A stretch of DNA of 64,000 bases, from the NCBI RefSeq assembly GCF_000186865.1, contig NW_008705563.1, positions 891,070 to 955,069 on the forward strand, read 5' to 3'. This document shows, piece after piece, positions 40,277 through 50,900 of this stretch. The stretch is from Aureococcus anophagefferens (Eukaryota > Sar > Pelagophyceae > Pelagomonadales > Pelagomonadaceae). Within the stretch, counting starts at the first letter, position 1. Each line of letters opens with the position of its first letter. The position numbers and the translations under genes were made by a program. Under the pieces are notes generated by a model. It worked only from the letters and a program-made list of their open reading frames with translations, made no database searches and was not told the origin of the DNA.

Positions 40277-40317
40277 CTTGACGCGTCTCTAAACGTAGGG
40301 GGGCCGGGAGGAACCGC
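40277..40317 (+). repeat. 41-base dispersed repeat, copy 1
   Basis: It matches 58225-58265 at 40 of 41 positions (shared core GACGCGTCTCTAAACGTAGG). This copy is bracketed by 10-base direct repeats CAGTATGGGC at 40268-40277 and 40317-40326. The second of these contains the ATG of the following ankyrin gene. Confidence 0.85.
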
Positions 40318-40320
40318 AGT

Positions 40321-40878
40321 ATGGGCCGCGGCCGGGGCTTGCCCATCACCTCGGGCGATCCGAACGTCCCCGACGAGTACGGCGACATGGCGCTCGTCGG
40401 CGCCGCGCGGTCGGGCCAGGTCGGCGTCATCCGCGTGCTGCTGGCCCACGGCGCGAAGACGGGCATCCAGGACGGCTTCGGCTGGCTGCCCCTGAGCGCC
40501 GCGGCGTCGCGGGGCCACGTCGAGGCCGTCGAGGTGCTCGTCAAGGAGGGCAAGGCCGACATCGACGCGCAGGCCCAGGACCGCCTGACGGCGTTGATGT
40601 GGGCGGCCAGAGCGGGGCGCCTCGAGGTCATCCGGTGCCTGTTGAAACTCGGCGCGAACCTCGACCTGCGACGGGACGCGCGCGACGACGACGACCCCGA
40701 GGACGCGGAGTGGACCGCGCGACGGCACGGCAAGGAGGACGCCGCGAACCTCCTCGCGGACGTGCGCGCGGCCGGCGGCTGGAAGAAGTTCGCGCGCGAG
40801 CCCGGCCGCGTGCGGAAGACGCTCCAGTATATCTTCGGCGGCGGGCGGCCCAAGCCGGACAAGCGCGCGACGATCTAG
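40321..40878 (+). CDS. Ankyrin-repeat protein
   Basis: The gene encodes 185 residues from the ATG at 40321; an in-frame TGA at 40279 blocks extension upstream. Four ankyrin units cover residues 15-120: GDMALVGAARSGQVGVIRVLL, then FGWLPLSAAASRGHVEAVEV, RLTALMWAARAGRLEVIRCL and a degenerate last unit. The C-terminal 60 residues are basic (GGWKKFAREPGRVRKTLQYI), a tail also present in outline in the ankyrin protein at 40930-41832. No targeting signal is seen. It is a protein-binding scaffold by family; the partner is unknown. The start codon lies inside a short direct repeat next to a dispersed repeat. Confidence 0.75.
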   Translation: MGRGRGLPITSGDPNVPDEYGDMALVGAARSGQVGVIRVLLAHGAKTGIQDGFGWLPLSAAASRGHVEAVEVLVKEGKADIDAQAQDRLTALMWAARAGRLEVIRCLLKLGANLDLRRDARDDDDPEDAEWTARRHGKEDAANLLADVRAAGGWKKFAREPGRVRKTLQYIFGGGRPKPDKRATI

Positions 40879-40929
40879 GGGCTGTGTGTAACCTCCGGAA
40901 TCTTTAAGCCCCCGGTCAGAGTTCGCATG

Positions 40930-41832
40930 CTACGGCCCTCCCGGCGGCTTCCAGTACTCCAGGACGTGCACGGCGACGTCGTGCGGCGCGTCGCGGCCGA
41001 AGCGCTGCCGCAGGTACCGCGTCAGGCAGCCGCGCGGCGCCGTGAGCACGCGGCGGTACGTGCGCACGAGGTTCTCGTAGCCGCCCGCGGCGTTGACTTT
41101 TTCGATGTAGCGCCAGCCGTCAGACAGCCTCCTTTCGCGTGGGAGTAGGCTGAGCTCTTCCATGTCAATAGTCGCGCCACCTTCGAGCAGCACCGCAACG
41201 GTGCGACGTTCGCCATGGTACTCCAAAGCCAAGCGGAGCGGCGTCCCGTAAGAGCCACTGGCGGCATTCGCGTCGGCGCCAAAGGCAAGGAGGCATCTGA
41301 TCGTTTCATCGGCATTCACCCGCGCTGCGATATGCAGCGGCTGCTCTTCGTCTCCGCTTTCCACGTCGACCTGGCAGCCTGCATCGAGCAAAAGACGTGC
41401 AATTCCCGCCCCGTGCTTATGGCGAGCCGCATCATGGAGGGGCGTATCACCATAATCATCCTGGCTACTGGTATTTGCGCCAGCAGATATGAGTAAACGC
41501 GCCACTTCCACGTGCCCTTCATAAGCCGCGCGGTGGAGCGGCGTGCTGTCGTGCCCGTTACAAACGTTTAAATCTCCGCCCGCGTTGACCAATAGGCGCG
41601 CGACCTCGACGTGCCCCCCTTCAGCCGCACAGTGGAGAGCGAAGTCACCGTCTCTGTCTTCTGCTTGATCCACGCTTCCCGCAGCGAGTAGCGCCGCAAC
41701 CATGGAGGTGTTCCCAGGTTGGGCGAACGTGTGTAGGAGCGTCTGTCCATGGCCTGCTTCGTCGTTTACATCCACGTTGAAATGCGCAAGGATCACGCGC
41801 ATCGCGTCGGCGTCGATCGACGCCGCGTCCAT
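40930..41832 (-). CDS. Ankyrin-repeat protein with an F-box-like C-terminal tail
   Basis: The gene encodes 300 residues from the ATG at 41832. Ankyrin units run from about 28 to 220 (FALHCAAEGGHVEVARLLV, TPLHRAAYEGHVEVARLLI, TPLHDAARHKHGAGIARLLL, QPLHIAARVNADETIRCLL). A linker with YIEKVNAAGGYENLVRTYRR follows, resembling the GGWKKFAREPGRVRK block of the ankyrin protein at 40321. The end HDVAVHVLEYWKPPGGP resembles short tails of many pelagophyte ankyrin proteins. GC content is visibly lower than in the dynein gene, suggesting a different origin or relaxed codon use. The stop is 51 bases from the stop of the convergent ankyrin gene. Confidence 0.75.
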   Translation of the reverse strand: MDAASIDADAMRVILAHFNVDVNDEAGHGQTLLHTFAQPGNTSMVAALLAAGSVDQAEDRDGDFALHCAAEGGHVEVARLLVNAGGDLNVCNGHDSTPLHRAAYEGHVEVARLLISAGANTSSQDDYGDTPLHDAARHKHGAGIARLLLDAGCQVDVESGDEEQPLHIAARVNADETIRCLLAFGADANAASGSYGTPLRLALEYHGERRTVAVLLEGGATIDMEELSLLPRERRLSDGWRYIEKVNAAGGYENLVRTYRRVLTAPRGCLTRYLRQRFGRDAPHDVAVHVLEYWKPPGGP

Positions 41833-41972
41833 GTTTCACTTAGCTGCGCGCGACAGTCGTCGCGCTGCCCATCCGCCTCGATAACAAGTGAGCCTCAATC
41901 TCTCCTCAACTTGCTGTTTAAAAACCATGCGGCGTCGCCCACACACATCCCGGTCTCCCCCTTACGCGCGCC

Positions 41973-44900
41973 CTAGTCGTCGAGCTGGGAGAGCATGGCG
42001 ACGCCGCGCTGGATCCAGTGCGCCTGGGGGATGTCCGAGGGCACGAGGATGTCGAGGATGAAGTTCGTCGAGTGGCCCGTCGTCGCGAGGATGCCGCGGC
42101 GGTCCGACGTCTTGTACACGGGGCACAGGTAGGACGGCGGGTGCTGGATGTGGACCGTCTGCTTGGGCAGGAAGTGCATGAGGGGCGCCGCGGTGTAGAG
42201 CACCTTGGGCTCCGACTCGGCGATGCGGTGCGCCTTCTTGTCCCAGCGCGCGCCCTCGAAGAAGAAGCCGTAGACGTAGACGCCGAGCTTCGGCGGCCGC
42301 GCGTAGGACGTGTTCGGGAGCATCTCGAACTGGAGGGAGATGGCGTCGATGGGGATGGTCTCGGCCCGCGAGTAGTTCTGCTTCGACGCCGTCATGAACG
42401 CGTGCTGGAAGAAGAACGCGGAGATCCAGTACGTCGGCGGCGGCTCGTCGTCGAGCCACAGCCGCAAAAACTCGAGCCGCGCGAGGAGGTCCTGGACGTA
42501 GCCCGCGAGGGGCTTGAAGGACGGGTAGGACTTGGCCTTCCACATGGCCGGGATCGTGCCGTAGACCAGCGACTCGCCGAGCTTTTCCAAGGGCCCCGAC
42601 ATGACCACGACGCCCTTGACGGCCTTGTCCACGTCCACGAGGCTCCGCTTCATCACCGACGTCAAGTTGTTAAACCGCCGGAGCTCCTGGCAGAGCACCG
42701 TGTTCATGGACTGCTCCCACTGCACCGGGTAGCGCACCTGCGCGCCCTCCATGTCGTACGCCGCGGGCAGCTTCGCCAGGATGTCGTGCGCGGTCGTCGA
42801 GATCATCGCGTCGTTGCCGCCGCCGCCGCCGCCGGAGCCGCCGCCCTCCGTGAGCAGCACGGTCGTGAACATGAACTGCGTCTCCTTCGTGTCCTTGGTG
42901 ATGTTCGCGTTCTCGTGGAAGCCGAAGATCTCCGGCTCCGCGACGAGCGGCAACGTTTCGATGAGCGCGACGAACTCCTCCTGCGTCGTCGCCTCGGGCA
43001 CCACGTAGACCCCCGAGTCGGACAGGGGGAAGCCCGTCGTGAGCACGTAGTTGTTGAAGAAGCGGTCCAAAATCGCGTTGAGCGTCGACCGGTCCTTGCC
43101 GTCCGTGACGCGGCCGCCGTAGTTGCACTCGCCGATGCAGTACTTGAGCGCCTTGAAGGGCACCTCGTCGTTCTCGTCGAGGAAGGAGAAGAGCTGCTGC
43201 ATGGAGATGAGCAGATCCGACTCGTTGAAGCCGTAGGGGATGTTCCAGCCCAGGGGACCGTAGAGCCGCCGCTCCTGGAGGAGCGCGTGGAACATGCAGA
43301 GCGCGTAGCACAGCTTCCGGAAGGACTCGGGCTTGCCGCAGGACTCGAGGTAGCCGTCGCCGCTCAGCGGCGCGTTGCTGTAGGACCCCACGAGGTTCGC
43401 CCTGAGGCCCTTGGGCGGCTCGATGGCCATCTTGACGCCGTTCTGGAGCACGGACGTCGGGAAGATGGGCGACGGGTACGTCGTGCACCACAGCCGAAAG
43501 TTCTCGTGGGCGTTGTCCGGGCTCAGCGCCTCGCAGAGCTCCTCGAAGCGGCCCATGAAGGACTGGGCGAGGTGGCAGTTCTGGAGCACGACCCACGAGC
43601 CCTCGGTCTTGGCCTTCTCGATCAACTTCTCCGCGACGGGCCCCTGGCCCTGGCCCAGCGAGATGGGCGCCACGGCCCGCTCCAGCGTCTCCGCGGCCTG
43701 GAGCACGGCGCCCATGGGGTCCGACCCCGGCGAGAGCACGAAGACCAGCGGCGACGTGCACACGGACTCGTCGTAGCACGCCTGCAGGTCGAACGGCGGC
43801 GGCCGCACGAACTTCTCGCCCATCACCGAGATGACGAACTTCTGGATGCCCAACACGACCTTGTCCGGCCGGATGCAGCGCAGCACGCAGAGCCGCTTCA
43901 GGCCCTCGAGCTTCTCCCAGGGCCCCGGCAGCGCCGCGTCCTGCGGCGCGTTGCCGTCGTAGACGGCCTTCCACTGCTTCTTCAGCGGCTCGAAGTTGTC
44001 CCGGAGCCCCGCGAAGGCCGGGATGTCGCTCAACAGGCAGATCTCGTTCCACTGCTTCGGCGCGAGCCAGTCGCCGCAGGGGTTCGCGTGCGGGTTGTCG
44101 AGCGACACGCCGCCCGTGAGCAAAAAGAGCCACTCCGCGGAGTCGACGTCGCCCCGCCCGCCCAGGATGCGGATGGCCAGCACGAAACTAAACAGCAGCT
44201 TGTCCTTCTCGAGCAGCGACCGGCACACGTTCGTGTAGAGGGAATACGTGAAATGGCCGCTGAGGTTGTCGAGCCGCGTCGGCACGTCGTTCGACGGCTC
44301 CGAGTTGCGGATGGACCGGATGAAGAGGTTGATGAACCACTCCAAAGAATAGGAGTAGGTCGGCTCGATGTTGTTCAAATCGGTGATGCAGAAGAACAGG
44401 ACCTGCGTCGAGTACGCGACGGACGTGTAGCCCTTGCGCGTCTCGTCGATCTCGGTCTCCGTCTTCTCCGCGACGACCTGCTTGCCCTTGATGTCGTCGG
44501 ACGTGACCTTGGACTGGTTCAGCGTCGCGATGGCGCTCTCGTTCTCCAAGATGTTGCCCTTGCCCGCCAGGATCTCCAGGATCTGGTCCTCGATCTCCTT
44601 GAGCTTCCTTTTATTCTCCGCGCCCTCGAGCACGAGCTCGTTCTTCTTCTGCTCGAGGTCGCTGCGCTCCTGGGCGACGACGACGCCCAGCAGCTGGTCC
44701 TGGAGGCCCTGGGGCGTGATCATGAAATTCAGCAGCGTGACCTTGACGGAGATCTCGGGCACGTAGTGCGGGTTCCGCAGCTTCGTGCAGATATAGAAAC
44801 GGAAGTGCTCGCTGTACTCGATGGTCGAATCGCCGAGCCGGATGCTGTCGACGCCGCCCTGCTTGAAGATCTGCTTGAGTAAGAGGGGCTCGAGCGTCGC

Positions 44901-47900
44901 GTCGAGCGTCTCGCCGACGTCCTCGAGCAACACCGGGAAGCCGAACTGGATCGCGGACTCCATGGACCGCATGTACTCGCCCGTCTGCTTCAGGACCTGG
45001 AGCTTGTTCGGGCCCTCCATGTTGCGCACCCACTTGTTCGCCTGGCCCTGGGGGTCGATCATCAACGGCCAGCGCCGCGCGTTGAAGACGATGATCGCGT
45101 TGTCGATGGAAAAGTCGTCCGTGGGCAACCCCTCGATGTTCCACTGGCGGATGAGCACGGGGTCGCCCAAAGTCCGCGCGAGGCTCGGCTTGGCGCTGCA
45201 GGGGATGTTGAGCTCCTGGCACGTCGCGACCCACTCGGCCATCTGTTTCATGCGGTACGTCGACGTGAACGGACCCAGGTAGGCCATCAAGCCCGCGCTC
45301 ACGAGGACGTCGCCCGTCAGCTTCTCGTAGGCCTCCGTGAGCTCCTCGACGAAGACGCCCCATTTCGACTTCTCGCCGCCGAGGGACTCGATGAGCTGCT
45401 TCGCTCTTACGAGCTTCTTCCCGCACAGGTCGACCTGGTTCACGAGGTCCTCCTTCTTGCGCTCCGCGGCCTCGAGGTTGTCCTGGAGCTTCTGCAGGTC
45501 GTCCTGGACGATCTTGAGGCTCGCCTTCTTCTCGTCGAGCTCGCCCATGGTCACCGCGAGCGACGCCTGCGCCTTCGCGAGCGACTCCTTCTTCGGCGCG
45601 ACGACCTGTGTGGAAACCAAATATTCAACCCGACTTCAATGTGCGCGTACGCGACAGTTTCGACGCAATCTCTTCGGCTGTGCTTCGAGAACTCGACGAG
45701 AGCAATCGATCCGTCCAAAAATCAGCCGAATCGACTTCGATTTGGCCGAGCTAGAGAGTTCTGAAGTTGGGTGGGGACCCCCCAAACCAGTGGTTGAATT
45801 CCACACAGGCGACGACCTTGGCGACGCGGTCGTAGGTCTCCATGGCGTAGACCCACTTGCACAAACCCGCGGCGGCCGACGACGCCTTGGCGGCGGCCTC
45901 GGGCGTGAAGTTGGCCTGGGCCATGTACTTGTCCTTGATGGACTTGATGATCTTCGGCGCGATGTTGTCCTTGTCGTAGGTCTTGAGCCGCGCGATGAAC
46001 TCCTTGTCCGCGAGCATCTTCTGACTGGGGCCCCAGTAGTCCATGATGCGCTTCGACGGGTCGTCGGGGTCCGGGATGCGCTGGGGCTTCTCCGCGAGCA
46101 TGACGCAGACGGCCTCGCACACGAGCTTCACGGTCGCCGGCGGCTTCGCGAGGGCCTTGACCTCGTTGATGTCCGAGGGCTTGATCGTGTTGAGGGCCTG
46201 GATGGCGCTCTCGAGGGCGGGCAGCGCCTCGTCGAGGTCCGCCTGGACCGAGTCGACCTGGATCTGCACCTCGTCGGCCTCCTTCTGCGCGACCGCGGCC
46301 TCCGCGCCGACCTTCTCCTCCTGCTCCCGCACGCCGGGCAGCTTCTCCTCGATCTCCTCCATGAGCGCGTCCGTGTCCTTCTGGGACTGCTTGAGCACGG
46401 GCTGCAGGTCCGTGAGCTCCTGCTGCATCGTCGCGACGTTCTTCTCCGCGTTCGCCAGCTGCCCCAGGCCGTTCTTGTAGCGGTCCCGCTGGCCCGAGAC
46501 CTTGTCGCGCTGGAGCCCCAGCGCGCCCTTGAAGGCGACGATGAGCTCGAGGTAGGACGTCGGCGTCACGTAGGTGATGCGGCCCGTGGACGCTAAAAAC
46601 TCCGCGGCGAGCGCGTTCGACTGCTGGTGGAAGTACATGCACATGTCGACGATGTGGGGCCGCACGGACGCGTCGAGCTGCACGTCCGCTAAAAACTTCT
46701 CCGCGACGGCGAGCAGCGAGTCGCCGGGCCAGGCCGTGAACCAGTCGATCGCGCAGCAGTTCACGAGCGACGGGAAGAGGCGGAGCCGGTCGCGGAAGGC
46801 CGAGCCGATGGGGCTGAAGGCGAGGACGATGTGGAGGTACTGCTTGACGCGCTGGATGAAGTAGGCGTAGAGCTGGAGCGGCGTCATGTCCGCGGCCGCG
46901 CGGCCGAACTGCTCCTTCGCGTAGGGCCGCACGGCCTCGCAGATGGCGACCTTCTCGTCGTTGGGGAAGATGTTGGGCACCTCGCCGCTGTTGAGCATGT
47001 TGTTGATGTCCTCGACGAAGGCCTCGCGGTTGATCTGCGTGTCCGAGAACAGGAAGACGACGGGCCGCTCGCCGCTGCCCGCCTCCTTTAATACGGTCTT
47101 CAGGTCCTCGCGCCACTCGACCATGCCGTAGGACTTGGTGATCTCGATGCGGAAGAGGGCGTAGCCCGCCATCTCCGTCGCCAGGATCGAAAGCGACTGG
47201 CGGCCGCTGCCGCCGACGCCCACGAGCAGCGCGTTGCCCCCGGGCATGCGCAGGATCCGCGAGATGCGCGACACGTGCTCGATGGCGAACATGAACATGA
47301 CCAGATCCATGGGCTTCTTGGAATTCGAGTTGAAGGACGCCAGATACTCGTCCGTCTTCTCCTGGAGCGCCTTCAGATCGGAGATCTCCGCGTAGGGCCG
47401 CTCGTCCTCGTCCGCGGGCGTCATGAACTCGCCGAAGAAGAGGCGCCGCAAAGTCGCGTAGTTCACCTCTTTCGCGTCCTCGGGCTTTAGAGCGCCGAAG
47501 GATTCCTCGAAATCCTCCCGGAAAATGTCGCCGCAGACCTGTTTCGCGTGGCCCACGAACCACGTGCGGTCCGGGTCGTCCGTGAGGCGATCGCCGAAGA
47601 CGCGGAGCGCCTCGTGCGTCCACAAGCGCATGACCGCCGCGCGGTCCTGGAACTCGTCGGAGGGCTTCTGCATGAGCACGCCCTGGATCACGCGGCTGAA
47701 GTCGCGCAGATTGAAGGTGTAGTGCGACTTGGAGGGCGTCGGGAGCAGGCACCGCATCGCGTCGCGGTACGTCGCCATCGTCGCCTTGACGACCTGGGCA
47801 GCACAAGAGAGATTCAACGTCGCTTCGACGTGAGTGTTCCGCGCGCGCGCGTTCCGATAAAAGCGTCCACGCTTCGAGACCGTTCCGAGAGATGATCGCT

Positions 47901-50900
47901 CGTCCAAAAATCAGCCGAAACGAGTGGAAAGCGGCCGAGAAAGGAGCCTTTGAAGTTGGGAATTTCGCTCTCTTGTCCTGCCCTGTTGACGACCTGGTCC
48001 GCGCAGCCCGCGACGTCCGACGCGTAGTCCTGCTTGAAGGCGTGGTTCACGATGGTGTTGAAGATGAGCGAGAGCGTCGTGTCGTCGAAGCCGTCGACGC
48101 ACAAGAGGTGGAAGTGGCGCAGGAACCGCGGCGTCGTGCCGTTGCGCCCGCCGCCCGGCGGGCCCATCGCGCAGGTGACGATCGTGTCGACGATCGTGTT
48201 CCACGACTTCTCCTTGAGGTCGTAGTAGCCCCCCGAGTCGACGAGCTGCCGCAGCAGCTCGATGGGCGGCTGCGCGCCGTACGTCTCCACCTCGGGCATG
48301 TTCAGGTCGTCGACGAACACGAGCGCCGTCTGGCCCATGGGCGGGCCGAAGACGCCCTTGCGCCGCTTCCCCAGCTGGCCGTCGATGATGCCCTGGGTCA
48401 TCTCCGCCGTCGTCTTGGCGCTGAAGCCGAGCTGGAGCGGCTTGAACTTGTCCTGGTCGAGCTCCGCGGTCAGCGTCTTCGTGACGCAGACGGACTTGCC
48501 CGTGCCCGTGGGCCCGCAGACCAGGGGCCGGAAGCCGTGCGTCAGCAGCGTCTGCACCATGTAGGAGAGCTGCGCCGTGCAGGCCGTCGGCACCATGATC
48601 GTCGAGAACTCCTGGTCCGCGGCGATCTCGAACTTTTCCAACGTGTCGACCCAGTTGACCCACTTGCCGCCGCGCGGGTCGTAGCACCAGTCCTGCAGGT
48701 CGCCGTCGGCCGGCGGGCCACACTCGACCTTGCCGTCGAACTCGCCCTCCTCGGCCTCGGCGAACTTCGGGCGCTTCCAGCCGCGGACGGCCAGCGCATT
48801 CGTCACGCCCTGGTAGCGCGCGTCGTCGAGCACGTCCACGCTCTCCATGATCTCGCGGACGAAGGCGCTGTACTTGGCCCGGCCCGCGTTGTCGGCCGTG
48901 ACGCCGCTGGACCAGATGAGCGCGAAGAGGAAGGCGCACTCGACGTGCTTTTTGCGGCTGCCGCCCTCCAAATGCGACGCGTCGTCCGCGACGTCGTGCT
49001 TGCCCGGGATCGCGGCCGTCAGCACGCACTCGAGGAAGTTCAGCAGCGACGACAGGAGGGCGCTGTCGACCGTCGGCGACATCTCCTTGCAGGAGCGCCG
49101 CAGGAAGGCCATCGCGGGCTCCACGAGCCAGAGGTACAAACCCGTGAGCAGCTCCCGCTCCGCGTCCGTGAGCTCGAAGGGCGCGGCCGGCGCGTCCTCG
49201 CCCTCGGCCGGCGGCGGCTTCACGGCGAAGGTGACGAGCCAGGAGTCGAAGAGGGGCCGGAGCCCGAGCTGCTCCGGCTCCATGTAGACCATGCCGCACC
49301 GGGAGACGGTCGCGGGCGACGCGACAAGCAGATCCATGGGTTCGAAGATCATGGACATGACATCCGACATCGCGATGATCTCGCCGGACATCAGGCAGAG
49401 CTTCTTGTTGTCGTCGAGCACCGTGTTCATGTTCTCGATCCAGATCGCGTCCACGGGGCCGTCCAAGAGCACCCACTTGCGGTCCTCCGCGTTGCCGACC
49501 TTCGACGTGGCCGCGTTGCGGTAGTTGATCGCGAGCACGCCGTCGGTCCACTCGTGGCTCACGTCGTCAAACTGGCCGTAGAGCTGGCCCATGGTGATGG
49601 ACTTGGGGTTCATGAGGAAGGGCACGACCTGCGTCCAGCGCGCGTCGTCGGGGTATCGGTCGTGGAGCGACCCGAGCGTGTCCGCGAGGACCTTCCAGGC
49701 CGACGTCTTCCCCGAGAAGGGCATGCCGACGATCATGAAGCCGTGGCGCACGACCATCATGTCGTAGATCTGGACGACCTTCTCCCAGAAGTACTTGGTC
49801 GGCTGTAAATTTCGGGAAGCGCACGACTCCTTGAACGCGAGCTCCATCGCGTCGCGGTCCGGCACGGGCAGCTCGACGCCCGGGAAGAGGTCCGACGTGA
49901 TGCCGCCGAAGAGGGGCACGTCCGGCGAGAGGAACTTGGGCAGGTTGACGTCGATGATGGACCGCAGCACGAGCACGTCCTCCGGGAGGTGGCCCTCGGC
50001 GCGCTTCAGGTTGCCCGCGGCGCGGAGCACGGCCATGACCGCGCGCATGCCGTAGTCGTAGTGGGACTGGGCGCTCAGCTGCTCGCTGCAGAGCTTGTAG
50101 GTCGTGACGATCTTGATGGCCATGGCCTTGGCGTCCGTGTAGCCCATGGAATACAGCAAAATCTCGCCGATCATGCCGTAGTCGGGCACCATCATCGCGA
50201 CCGTGCGGAACAGCACCTTCAGGTTGTCCGGCAGCTCCGCGCGGCCGGCGTAGCCCGGGTTCATCGTGATGAAGGGGCAGCACGTCGGCTTCAGCGGCAG
50301 GTCCGTGCCCTCGAACATGAACCGCTCCGCCTTCCGGGCCTTGGCCTGCTGGATCGTGAGCACCTGCTGCGCGATGACCGAGAGCACCTCGAGCTGGATG
50401 CGGTTGAACTCGTCGAAGCAGGCCCAGGCGCCCGACGCGGCCAACCCCTTGAAGAACTTGCCCATGGCCTTGTAGTCGAGGCCGTCGGAGCAGTTCGTGA
50501 CGACGCACTGGATCGCGATGGCCTTGCCCAGGTCCTTCGTGGTCTCCGTCTTGCCCGTGCCCGCGGGCCCCTCGGGCGCGCCGCCGAGATTCAGGTGGAT
50601 GGCGCCCATGAGCGTGCGGTAGCAGCGGTCCGTGAGCGGCGTGATGACGAGGCGGCCGCAGTTGCCGATGTACTCGTACGCGTAGAGGATCATGGCGTTG
50701 ATCATGCGGCAGGGGATCGTGCCCGGCGTGCCGGACTGGGCCGACGCGCCGCCCTCCTCCCAGTAGTAGCGCAGCTGGGCCTGCCAGTCGAAGTCGAGCG
50801 GCGAGGAGATCGTCGACTTGGCGAGCTCGTCCGTGATGTCGCGGTTGTGCACGTCCATGACGACGAGGGCCCCGAGCGTCGACCGCAGCGCCTTGGGGAT

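Noticed and set aside
40075..40320. Minus-strand peptide-like reading (GPPTFRDAS) shared by the two copies of the 41-base repeat
   Set aside because: The similarity is fully explained by the repeat itself; flanking residues differ and no exon structure supports it.
47994..49551. Long alternative frames on both strands inside the dynein gene and other high-GC genes
   Set aside because: They are rich in Arg, Ala, Pro and His and lack motifs, as expected for shadows of high-GC coding sequence.
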